DNA of 17,255 nt, taken from an uncultured Bacillus sp. (lineage in GTDB: Bacteria > Bacillota > Bacilli > Bacillales > DSM-1321). Both the position numbers and the translations under genes were made by a program. The stretch covers positions 1 through 17,255 of the forward strand of contig CAKQBC010000016.1 of NCBI GenBank assembly GCA_934215995.1, given 5' to 3'. Positions 7,975-16,073 of this stretch are shown here, one piece after another (the stretch's first letter is position 1; every line of letters begins with the position of its first letter). Below the pieces are notes generated by a model, which saw only the letters and a list, made by a program, of their open reading frames with translations, had not been told where the DNA came from and ran no database searches.

Positions 7975-9885
7975 GTGCTTAATGCCAGGCAAACAGCCAT
8001 ATTAAAAAAACTGATGTCCCAGCAAGGCTATATAACCGGCGAAAAGCTGGCAGGCATCATACAGGTGAGCTCCCGCACAATACGGACCGATGTGAAAGAG
8101 TTGGAATCCGTCCTTGCAAAGTATGGAGGAACAATCCAATCCACGAGGGGACTCGGATATAAACTTGAAATCCGCAACGACCGCATATTCCGCAAATTTC
8201 TTCAAGATTCCATCCTCGAAACCCATGGCTCCGCCCCCATCCTGTCTACCCCTGAAGAAAGGTCCAGGTATATAGTGAAGCGCCTATTGCTGGAATCCTC
8301 TTTTATAAAAATGGATGAATTGGCCGATGAGATGTATATCAGCAAATCGACTCTCCAAAATGACCTTCGGGATGCAAAGCGTATCCTAAAAAAGTTTGAG
8401 ATCGTGGTCATCAAAAGGCCGGGTTATGGCCTGAAAGTAGAGGGAAGCGAGATGCAGCTCCGTTTCTGCATGTCCGAGTATATTTTCGCAAGGACATCCG
8501 ATCCGGACAGCTCCCTGCCTGATGATGAACTGCTGAATGCCATTAGGGCAATTATCATCAGGCAAATCGATACATACGATATTACAATGTCTGACATTGC
8601 GCTCAATAACCTGGTCATTCATATATCCATAGCCATCCAAAGGATAAAGGACTGTAACTATGTTTCTTTAAGTATCGATGAAATCCAAAAAGTCACCGGG
8701 CATAAAGAATACGAAGTAGCCTGTGTCATCATAAATGATTTGTCTTCAGAGCTGGGGGTTTCTTTTCCTCAATCAGAAATTGTTTATGTGGCCATCCATT
8801 TAATGGGAACAAAAATAATCGAAAATGCGCGCGGGGGAGAAGGGAAGGAAGTCCTTCCATATCTTGATGAAACAATTTGGGATTTGACAGAAAAAATCCT
8901 TTTTCGCATCGATGAGAAGCTTGGCCTGACAATACGGTTCGACCCTGAATTGGTGGCGGCCCTGACTCTGCATCTTAAGCCTGCCATCAATCGGCTCCAC
9001 TATCATATGAATTTGCGGAATCCGATCCTGAATCAGGTCAAGGAGCATTATCCATTGGCTTTTGAAGCCGGAATCATAGCGGCGCAGGTAATTGCAGAGG
9101 AAATGAAGCTGCAGATCAATGATGATGAGGTAGGATATTTGGCAATCCACATCGGTTCAGCGATTGAGAGACGAAATATGGAAAGGAAACCGGCCCGATG
9201 CCTGATCGTTTGTGCCTCTGGAGTCGGAAGCGCTGTATTGCTTTCAAGTAAACTGAAAGCCAAGTTCGGAACGAAACTGGAAATAGGCGGGACAAGCGAG
9301 TACTATAAACTGAAAGATATCGATCTGTTTTCGTACGATTTTGTCATCAGTACAATCCCGATTAAAGAAAAATTGCCGATACCTGTCATTGTTATGGATA
9401 CATTCCTAAGCGGCCAGGATTACAATAAAATTGAAGGGCTTATCGGCAATCAGAGAGGCTATGCATTAACCTATCTGCAGGAAGAGCTTGTTTTTTTGCA
9501 GGAGAACTTTCAGTCGAGGGAAGATGTCCTGCGCTTCCTTTCGGCGAAAATTGTGGAATGCGGCTTGGCTGAAGACGGCTTTCTTGATTCCATCAAGAGA
9601 AGGGAAGATTTCTCTTCCACTGCTTTCGGCAACCTGGTGGCAATTCCCCATCCGGAAGCGCCGCTGACGGAAAAAACCTTTTGGTCAATCTGCACATTAA
9701 AGAAACCAATCAAATGGGGCGGCCAAAAGGTGCAGTTCATTTGCCTGCTGAGTGTGGAAAAAGACAGCACCGGCGATTTCAGGGAAATGTATGAACTGTT
9801 GGGCAGTATAGTGAATGATAGTGAAAAGGTACGGCAGCTCCTGAAATGCAATAGTTTTGGTGAACTGGTGCATACCATTAAATAA
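7975..9885 (+). CDS. licR: LicR-type PRD transcriptional activator of a PTS operon
   Basis: This is a multidomain DNA-binding activator whose activity is set by PTS phosphorylation. The GTG at 7975 is best placed after AGAGGTGG (7959-7966) and gives 636 residues; GTGs at 7963 and 7966 overlap that site. Domain order: an HTH (residues ~5-60, VSSRTIRTDVKEL), a second Mga-like HTH (~95-155, ISKSTLQNDLRDAKR), PRD1 with His216 (VIHISIAIQRI) and His275 (AIHLMGT), and PRD2 with His333 (LHLKPAINRL) and His392 (AIHIGSAIER). Then come an EIIB-like domain with Cys413 (VCASGVGSA) and an EIIA-like domain with His559 (AIPHPEAPL). All six phosphorylatable residues are present, so it appears fully functional. 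The arrangement and length match B. subtilis LicR, which activates licBCAH. It should bind DNA upstream of the downstream PTS promoter; the exact operator is inferred. Confidence 0.93.
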   Translation: MLNARQTAILKKLMSQQGYITGEKLAGIIQVSSRTIRTDVKELESVLAKYGGTIQSTRGLGYKLEIRNDRIFRKFLQDSILETHGSAPILSTPEERSRYIVKRLLLESSFIKMDELADEMYISKSTLQNDLRDAKRILKKFEIVVIKRPGYGLKVEGSEMQLRFCMSEYIFARTSDPDSSLPDDELLNAIRAIIIRQIDTYDITMSDIALNNLVIHISIAIQRIKDCNYVSLSIDEIQKVTGHKEYEVACVIINDLSSELGVSFPQSEIVYVAIHLMGTKIIENARGGEGKEVLPYLDETIWDLTEKILFRIDEKLGLTIRFDPELVAALTLHLKPAINRLHYHMNLRNPILNQVKEHYPLAFEAGIIAAQVIAEEMKLQINDDEVGYLAIHIGSAIERRNMERKPARCLIVCASGVGSAVLLSSKLKAKFGTKLEIGGTSEYYKLKDIDLFSYDFVISTIPIKEKLPIPVIVMDTFLSGQDYNKIEGLIGNQRGYALTYLQEELVFLQENFQSREDVLRFLSAKIVECGLAEDGFLDSIKRREDFSSTAFGNLVAIPHPEAPLTEKTFWSICTLKKPIKWGGQKVQFICLLSVEKDSTGDFREMYELLGSIVNDSEKVRQLLKCNSFGELVHTIK

Positions 9886-9968
9886 AATGCTTTATAAGAA
9901 TCAGGAAAGTCTGCGGAAGAGGCAACGGCACGGTGAGTGAAAAGAACTCGGGCATAGGGGGAGTGGAA

Positions 9969-10289
9969 GTGAATATACTGTTGTGCTGTGCTTCGGGGAT
10001 GTCCACCAGCCTATTGATGATGAAGATGGAAAAAGCGGCGGCAGAGAGAGGGATTGACTGCAGGATCATGGCAGTTCCCGCGGATGCGGTCAAGCACCAT
10101 ATCGCTAAAGCGAATGTGATTCTTCTCGGACCGCAGGTGCATCATTTACTTGTTTCGCTTAAGGAGAAATATGGCACACGAGGAATCCCTGTAGCTGTCA
10201 TCAATCGGATTGAATATGGCACATGGGATGGCCAAAAGGTATTGGATATGGCAATCGCTCTAGTGGATGGAAAGGCCGGGAAGGCCTGA
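9969..10289 (+). CDS. PTS EIIB component, lactose/cellobiose family (first copy)
   Basis: This small cytoplasmic phosphocarrier takes the phosphate from EIIA on a cysteine and passes it to the sugar held by EIIC. From the GTG at 9969 it is 106 residues and starts MNILLCCASGMSTSLL, the family N-terminus. The active-site loop is C-x-x-G-M-S-T-S with Cys7. GGGGGAG at 9957-9963 serves this start; an upstream GTG at 9933 would add 12 atypical residues. The gene lies 83 nt after licR with no terminator between, so it is probably co-transcribed with the regulator. A strong terminator follows, which separates it from the second EIIB and the other transport genes. It may be a spare EIIB, or one dedicated to signalling to LicR (inference). 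Confidence 0.92.
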   Translation: MNILLCCASGMSTSLLMMKMEKAAAERGIDCRIMAVPADAVKHHIAKANVILLGPQVHHLLVSLKEKYGTRGIPVAVINRIEYGTWDGQKVLDMAIALVDGKAGKA

Positions 10290-10312
10290 CCTTCCTGAAA
10301 GTTTCCTAAGAG

Positions 10313-10347
10313 ACAACCGGTACATTCAAAGGATCGGTTGTTTTTTT
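10313..10347 (+). terminator. Intrinsic terminator between the two EIIB genes
   Basis: ACAACCGGT (10313-10321) pairs with ATCGGTTGT (10333-10341) around an 11-nt loop, followed by seven Ts. It ends the licR-EIIB1 unit. Confidence 0.85.
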
Positions 10348-10400
10348 ATTTTCTTAAGCTGCCTGCAAGCGATAAGCCGGGACGCCGGCCGCTTACGTGT

Positions 10401-10424
10401 TTTTTCCTTTGGGCAAAGGAAAAA
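10401..10424 (+). promoter_or_regulatory. Perfect 10-bp inverted repeat, candidate LicR operator
   Basis: TTTTTCCTTT (10401-10410) and AAAGGAAAAA (10415-10424) are perfect inverted copies around GGGC. The dyad is centred about 54 bp before the predicted transcription start, just upstream of the -35 position, which is where a class-I/II activator would bind. Assignment to LicR is inference. No matching repeat is seen upstream of licR. Confidence 0.45.
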
Positions 10425-10431
10425 GCATGAG

Positions 10432-10460
10432 TGTAGATGTGAGCGCTTTCAATATATGAT
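10432..10460 (+). promoter_or_regulatory. Promoter of the PTS-glucosidase operon
   Basis: TATGAT at 10455-10460 is a fair -10. The hexamer 17 bp upstream (TGTAGA at 10432-10437) is a poor -35, as is common for promoters needing an activator. It is the only candidate between the terminator at 10313-10347 and the second EIIB gene. Confidence 0.45.
10438..10451 (+). promoter_or_regulatory. CcpA cre-like site
   Basis: TGTGAGCGCTTTCA closely fits the catabolite-responsive element consensus (TGWAANCGNTNWCA, one deviation). It lies between the -35 and -10 of the predicted promoter, so CcpA binding should block RNA polymerase when preferred sugars are present. Confidence 0.75.
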
Positions 10461-10501
10461 GGGGATACGAAATAAATAAGGAGTGAGAGGGAGGGAAATG
10501 C

Positions 10502-10807
10502 ATGAATATTATGCTATGCTGTTCGGCCGGGATGTCGACGAGCCTGCTTGTGGCAAAAATGCAGGCGGCGGCGAAGGAGCAGGGCATCGAATGCCGTATT
10601 TGGGCAGAGAGTGTTGACTCGGTGAGAAAACAGATTGAACAAGCGGATGTGCTTCTATTGGGACCGCAAGTCCGGTACCTGCTTCCGCAGATGAAGAAAT
10701 TGGGGGAGGAGCATCAAATTCCGGTGGCTGCGATTGATCCGGTACATTACGGTATGTGCAAAGGAGCGGAAGTGCTGAAGGCAGCGATTTCATTAATCAA
10801 AAAATAA
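10502..10807 (+). CDS. licB: PTS EIIB component, lactose/cellobiose family (second copy)
   Basis: This is a 101-residue EIIB phosphocarrier paralogous to the one at 9969; roughly half the residues match by eye, including the whole N-terminal active-site region. It starts [16 protein letters not shown] with active-site Cys7, and later shares [10 protein letters not shown] with LLGPQVHHLL of the first copy. The ATG follows GAGGGAGGGAA (10486-10496). It is the first gene after the cre-bearing promoter, and its stop is 12 nt before the EIIC start. It is therefore the EIIB most likely to work directly with the EIIC and EIIA downstream. The closest recalled relative is B. subtilis LicB, part of the lichenan/cellobiose PTS. 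Confidence 0.94.
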   Translation: MNIMLCCSAGMSTSLLVAKMQAAAKEQGIECRIWAESVDSVRKQIEQADVLLLGPQVRYLLPQMKKLGEEHQIPVAAIDPVHYGMCKGAEVLKAAISLIKK

Positions 10808-10819
10808 GGGGTGTTCAGG

Positions 10820-12157
10820 ATGAAAAGGTTTACGGATTTTCTGGAGGTACACTTTATGCCTTTCGCAGCGAAACTTGCCGCACAAAGGCATCTGGGTGCT
10901 TTAAGGGATGGGATCATACTTGCGATGCCGCTCATCATTATCGGGTCATTTTTCCTGATTATCGGGTTTTTGCCGATTCCGGGCTACAGTGATTTCATGG
11001 CTGGCATTTTCGGGGAAGAATGGCTGACGAAACTTTTATATCCCACAAATGCAACCTTCGACATGATGGGATTGATAGCGGCATTCGGCATAGCCTACCG
11101 GCTTGCGGAACGGTATGATTTGGATGCTTTGACAGCAGGTGCGATTTCCTTATGTGCCTTCCTGCTTGCCACACCGTTTCAAGTATTGTTCACGCCTGCG
11201 GGCAGCAAAGAAGAATTCATCGTGGGAGGGGCGATACCGACTGCCCTGATGGGAAGCAAGGGGTTATTTGTAGCCATCATCATCGCTTTGTTTTCAACAG
11301 AAGTGTACCGATGGATCGTCAAGCGGAATATTGTCATCAGGATGCCTGACAGTGTGCCGCCCGCTGTATCTAAATCCTTTGTTGCATTGATCCCTGGATT
11401 TGCCGTTGTGACAATCGTATGGGTTGTCCGCTTACTTTTGGAAATGACTTCATTTGAAAGTATTCATAATGTTATTGGAATCATACTTGGAAAGCCCCTC
11501 GGTGTATTGGGGGGAAGTTTAATCGGGTCCATTATCGCCTATTCACTGGTCATGCTGCTGTGGTCGGCAGGCCTCCATGGAACGAACATCGTCAATGGTG
11601 TCATGCAGCCGATCTGGTTGTCGAACACGGATGCCAATAGGTTAGCCTTCGAAGCAGGGCAGGAGCTTCCGCATATATTCACAGCCCAGTTCTTTGAGGT
11701 CTTCATCCAAATCGGAGGGACGGGAGCGACGTTCGGCTTGCTGATCCTGATGATATTCTGGGCAAGGAGCAGGCAGATGAAGGAATTGGGCAAGCTGTCT
11801 GCCGGACCGGGATTCTTCATGGTGAATGAACCGATCATATTCGGGGCGCCGATTGTCATGAACCCGCTATTGGTCATTCCGTTTTTCCTTGCACCGATCA
11901 TTTCAATCATCATCACCTATTACGCCATGAAACTGGGGCTCGTCGCCAAACCTGCAGGGATTGCCATCCCTTGGACGACGCCCCCAATCATAGGGGGATA
12001 TCTTGCAACGGGCGGCCATATTTCCGGAGCAGTCATGCAATGTATCAATATACTCATCTCCCTTGTCGTATACTTCCCGTTCTTTAAGCTCTGGGACCGC
12101 ATGAAATACAAGGAGGAAACCGGAAATGTGAATCCGGGGGAGAAAACAGCAGTCTGA
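10820..12157 (+). CDS. licC: PTS EIIC permease, lactose/cellobiose family
   Basis: This is the integral-membrane sugar channel of the PTS. It binds the beta-glucoside outside and delivers it phosphorylated inside. ATG at 10820 follows AAGGGGTG at a good distance and gives 445 residues; an upstream GTG at 10811 sits too close to any ribosome site. The protein is mostly hydrophobic, with about ten membrane segments expected for the family. It keeps the substrate-binding motif NEPIIFGAPIVMNP (Glu337) and the conserved GLHG histidine (His253). The N-terminus (FTDFLEVHFMPFAAKLAAQRHL) is typical of cellobiose EIICs. It lies between EIIB and EIIA as in licBCA, and a 76-nt gap with a hairpin precedes EIIA. 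The exact sugar (cellobiose, lichenan oligomers or aryl-glucosides) cannot be told from sequence. Confidence 0.94.
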   Translation: MKRFTDFLEVHFMPFAAKLAAQRHLGALRDGIILAMPLIIIGSFFLIIGFLPIPGYSDFMAGIFGEEWLTKLLYPTNATFDMMGLIAAFGIAYRLAERYDLDALTAGAISLCAFLLATPFQVLFTPAGSKEEFIVGGAIPTALMGSKGLFVAIIIALFSTEVYRWIVKRNIVIRMPDSVPPAVSKSFVALIPGFAVVTIVWVVRLLLEMTSFESIHNVIGIILGKPLGVLGGSLIGSIIAYSLVMLLWSAGLHGTNIVNGVMQPIWLSNTDANRLAFEAGQELPHIFTAQFFEVFIQIGGTGATFGLLILMIFWARSRQMKELGKLSAGPGFFMVNEPIIFGAPIVMNPLLVIPFFLAPIISIIITYYAMKLGLVAKPAGIAIPWTTPPIIGGYLATGGHISGAVMQCINILISLVVYFPFFKLWDRMKYKEETGNVNPGEKTAV

Positions 12158-12160
12158 TGT

Positions 12161-12199
12161 GAAACAGCCTCATCGCTCCTTAAGCCGATGGGGCGTTTC
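12161..12199 (+). other. Intercistronic hairpin between EIIC and EIIA
   Basis: The segment 12161-12175 pairs with 12186-12199 (14 bp, one bulged A, one G-T pair) around a 10-nt loop. No T run follows, so it is not a normal terminator. It could protect the upstream mRNA or adjust the amounts of EIIC and EIIA. Confidence 0.6.
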
Positions 12200-12233
12200 A
12201 AGAATCTTGCTTTGTTCTGGGAGGAGGGGCAAT

Positions 12234-12551
12234 ATGGAGGAAATCATCTTTCAGATTATTCTTCATGGGGGAAACGGAAAAAGCGCCGCCATGGAAGCAA
12301 TCACTGCCGCAAAAAATGGAGACTTCAGATTGGCAAAGGATAAAATCAGGGAATCATCAGAAGCCCTACAGGAGGCGCATCACATCCAGACGTCCTTGAT
12401 CCAGGGGGAAATCCGCGGAGAAAAGACAGAAATGTCCTTATTGATGGTTCATGCACAGGATCACCTGATGAATGCCATTACGGCAAAGGATTTGGCATCT
12501 GAAATGATCAATCTGTACGAAATAATCAAGCAGGGCGGGAATGAAACGTGA
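12234..12551 (+). CDS. licA: PTS EIIA component, lactose/cellobiose family
   Basis: EIIA accepts phosphate from HPr and donates it to EIIB. From the ATG at 12234, placed just after GGGAGGAGGGG (12220-12229), it is 105 residues, the usual length. The frame is open upstream to 12159, but that part overlaps the hairpin and is not family-like. The all-helical family signature is present: HGGNGKSAAMEAI, then VHAQDHLMNA. His73 is the expected phosphorylation site, and Asp76/His77 are in the positions that hold the trimer metal in related proteins. It is followed after 47 nt by the phospho-beta-glucosidase. In related systems EIIA/EIIB also phosphorylate the PRD regulator, giving a feedback link to LicR. 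Confidence 0.94.
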   Translation: MEEIIFQIILHGGNGKSAAMEAITAAKNGDFRLAKDKIRESSEALQEAHHIQTSLIQGEIRGEKTEMSLLMVHAQDHLMNAITAKDLASEMINLYEIIKQGGNET

Positions 12552-12574
12552 ACCGAGTTGCTGAGCATGGATAA

Positions 12575-14038
<1,464 letters not shown>

Positions 14039-14046
14039 AAGACTGG

Positions 14047-14078
14047 AAGGAGCAAAGCCTGTTTGGCTTGCTCCTTTT
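14047..14078 (+). terminator. Intrinsic terminator after the PTS-glucosidase operon
   Basis: AAGGAGCAAAGCC (14047-14059) pairs with GGCTTGCTCCTT (14065-14076), with one bulged A and a 5-nt loop, followed by TTTTGTTTTG. Confidence 0.85.
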
Positions 14079-14103
14079 GTTTTGAATGAAAACGGCCATT
14101 CCT

Positions 14104-14132
14104 TTTATTGTGGTCCCTGTTTGTGTTAAAAT
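14104..14132 (+). promoter_or_regulatory. Putative promoter for rlmCD
   Basis: TAAAAT at 14127-14132 is preceded by TG one base upstream (extended -10), with TTTATT 17 bp further upstream at 14104-14109. The leader would be about 65 nt. Confidence 0.45.
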
Positions 14133-14203
14133 CATCCTTAGTCTTACGATGCGCACGTCTCTTGAACTATAGGAGAGATCACATAGAAAAGGAAGTTGAA
14201 TGA

Positions 14204-15574
14204 ATGAAGAAGAATGCACCTGTTTCCAAGAACGAAACAGTAACTGTGAAATTTGAAGATTTGACGCATGACGGATCAGGAGTGGCGAAGGTGGATGGCT
14301 ATCCGCTGTTCGTGCCATTCGCATTGCCCGGCGAAACGGCTGTCGTGAAGGTCGTGAAAGTGAACAAAACACATGGTTTCGGCCGCCTAGAAGAAATTAT
14401 CGAAAGAAGCCCCGACCGGGTTGATTATCCATGCTCGCTCCACAAGGAATGCGGAGGGGCGCAATTGTTGCATTTGAGCTACGACGGGCAGCTTCGCGCC
14501 AAGGAAAAGCAGGTCCGGGAAACGCTTGAACGGATCGGCGGATTGAAAGGCGTGACAGTCCATCCGGTGCTCGGCATGGACAATCCATGGAGTTACCGCA
14601 ACAAAGTACAGGTGCCGGTCGGGGAAGAAGACGGCAAAGTTGTAGTCGGCTATTATAAGAAGCGCAGCCATACAATCGTCGATATGGAAAACTGCGATGT
14701 CGAGCTATCTATGGATGACAGCATTGTCCTGAAGGTACGCGATATCCTTGTGGAAAACGGCGTTTCTCCTTATAACGAAGAGCAGCACAAAGGCAACATC
14801 CGCCATATTATGGTGCGCTGGGCGAAAGAAACGGGCGAAATCATGATTGTGCTCGTGACCCGCACAAGAACATTGCCGAATCAGGAACAAATCGTAAAAG
14901 ACATCCGAAAAGCAATCCCGAACGTGAAGAGCATCGTCCAGAACATCAATGTGAAGCGCACAAATGTCATTTTGGGCGACCGCAATGTCACTCTATGGGG
15001 AACAAGTACGATCACCGATTACATCGGGGAAGTGAAGTTTGCGATTTCACCAAGATCCTTCTATCAGGTCAATCCGGTACAGACGAAAGTGCTTTACGAA
15101 AAAGCATTGGAGTATGCAGATTTGAACGGGGAAGAAACCGTCATTGATGCTTATTGCGGAATCGGCACAATCTCTTTGTTCCTTGCGAAGAAAGCGAAAA
15201 AAGTGTACGGAGTGGAAATTGTTGAAGATGCAGTGAGGGATGCGAAGAAAAATGCAGAACTGAATGGCATCAACAATGCAGAATTCATAACGGGAGCGGC
15301 AGAAGAAGTGATGGCCGAATGGACAAGGCAAGGAATCAAGGCAGACGTGGTTGTCGTCGATCCGCCACGCAAAGGCTGCGATGAAGCATTGCTGAATTCC
15401 ATCCTCACCATGAAACCGAAGCGTGTCGTATACGTATCATGCAATCCGGGCACCTTGGCACGTGATCTGAAAGTGCTGGAAGAAGGCGGGTACAGCACGG
15501 TTGAAGTGCAGCCTGTCGATATGTTCCCGCAAACGACACATGTGGAAAGTGTGGCAAAACTTATATTGAAATAA
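14204..15574 (+). CDS. rlmCD: 23S rRNA (uracil-5)-methyltransferase RlmCD
   Basis: RlmCD uses S-adenosylmethionine to make 5-methyluridine at two sites of 23S rRNA; B. subtilis YefA is the characterised relative. The 456-residue protein starts with a TRAM RNA-binding domain (~8-67, [18 protein letters not shown]). It then has a cysteine-containing region, a central RNA-binding part and a C-terminal methyltransferase domain. That domain contains [16 protein letters not shown] (SAM site), [13 protein letters not shown], catalytic Cys413 in [12 protein letters not shown], and Glu447 in THVES as likely general base. The Fe-S motif of this family is C-x5-C-x2-C plus a distant Cys. Here Cys77, Cys83 and Cys164 are present, but the third position is Ala86 (codon GCG), so the cluster may be absent or held differently. 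AAGGAA at 14189-14194 serves the ATG. It has its own terminator at 15573. Confidence 0.95.
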   Translation: MKKNAPVSKNETVTVKFEDLTHDGSGVAKVDGYPLFVPFALPGETAVVKVVKVNKTHGFGRLEEIIERSPDRVDYPCSLHKECGGAQLLHLSYDGQLRAKEKQVRETLERIGGLKGVTVHPVLGMDNPWSYRNKVQVPVGEEDGKVVVGYYKKRSHTIVDMENCDVELSMDDSIVLKVRDILVENGVSPYNEEQHKGNIRHIMVRWAKETGEIMIVLVTRTRTLPNQEQIVKDIRKAIPNVKSIVQNINVKRTNVILGDRNVTLWGTSTITDYIGEVKFAISPRSFYQVNPVQTKVLYEKALEYADLNGEETVIDAYCGIGTISLFLAKKAKKVYGVEIVEDAVRDAKKNAELNGINNAEFITGAAEEVMAEWTRQGIKADVVVVDPPRKGCDEALLNSILTMKPKRVVYVSCNPGTLARDLKVLEEGGYSTVEVQPVDMFPQTTHVESVAKLILK

Positions 15575-15607
15575 GGCAGCAGCCCTCTTAGGGGGCTCTG
15601 CCTTTTT
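15573..15607 (+). terminator. Intrinsic terminator after rlmCD
   Basis: AAGGCAG (15573-15579) pairs with CTGCCTT (15598-15604). After a one-base mismatch, AGCCC pairs with GGGCT inside, and five Ts close the signal. The stem overlaps the TAA stop. Confidence 0.85.
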
Positions 15608-15813
15608 ATGTCTCATCTATTTCATTCCGCTGTACTCCGTATCCTATAACTAGGTTTCGAAGCGTTTATCGGACAGATCTTCCGAAAGATTCACCACAAA
15701 GATTGTCATGGAGGATACTCAGTCTGTCTCTCCTGCAGTGATAGCCCATATGGCGGGGCAAAATCTCTTCACGTTTTTATTAATTCGCTATTTTAAGAAA
15801 GTATAAGAATCTG
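15608..15813 (+). other. Intergenic stretch with no recognised gene
   Basis: This stretch lies between the rlmCD terminator and the riboswitch promoter. It holds only a 33-codon open frame (15708-15806) without a ribosome site and a short dyad (ATCTTCCGAAAGAT). I see no RNA gene or mobile element. Confidence 0.5.
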
Positions 15814-15842
15814 TTGACATGTTTAAATTACCGTGATAGTAT
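15814..15842 (+). promoter_or_regulatory. SigA promoter of the riboswitch-controlled gene
   Basis: A perfect -35 TTGACA (15814-15819), a 17-bp spacer and TAGTAT (15837-15842) predict a start near 15849, about 20 nt before the aptamer. Confidence 0.8.
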
Positions 15843-15867
15843 CGCTTTGTAAAAATTATATATTATT

Positions 15868-15934
15868 CTCGTATAATATTGGGGATATGGCCCGAAAGTT
15901 TCTACCAAGCTACCATAAATAGCTTGACTACGAG
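15868..15934 (+). promoter_or_regulatory. Guanine riboswitch aptamer
   Basis: All three helices of the purine aptamer are visible. P1 pairs CTCGTA (15868-15873) with TACGAG (15929-15934). P2 is a short G/C stem capped by GATATGG. P3 pairs AAGCTA with TAGCTT around CCATAAA. The joining sequence TTTCTACC is present, and GG in loop 2 can pair with CC in loop 3. The specificity base (position 74 in B. subtilis xpt numbering) is C, at 15928, which predicts guanine or hypoxanthine rather than adenine. It precedes a terminator and a nucleoside-binding lipoprotein gene, so guanine should switch that gene off. Confidence 0.93.
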
Positions 15935-15997
15935 GTTGTGTAAATAGACGTGAAGAAAAACAAAATCTTTTTTCCGTTATCTACCTTCCTGAAGTCA

Positions 15998-16025
15998 AGC
16001 ACCGGTGTAACTCGGTGCTTTTTTT
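15998..16025 (+). terminator. Riboswitch expression-platform terminator
   Basis: AGCACCG (15998-16004) pairs with CGGTGCT (16013-16019) around an 8-nt loop, followed by seven Ts (16019-16025). Its 5' arm overlaps the sequence 15993-16000, which can pair instead with 15922-15929 in the aptamer to form an antiterminator. Confidence 0.88.
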
Positions 16026-16073
16026 AATTTTTACAGACAATAATCAACATGAATTCACGGGAGGATATGTGTA

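Noticed and set aside
10313..10347. RAT-type antitermination target controlled by the PRD protein
   Set aside because: The regulator here has DNA-binding HTH domains, not the RNA-binding CAT domain of LicT/BglG proteins, and no RAT-like sequence overlaps the terminator.
15708..15806. Small open frame of 33 codons upstream of the riboswitch
   Set aside because: No ribosome binding site, no recognisable sequence, and length expected by chance.
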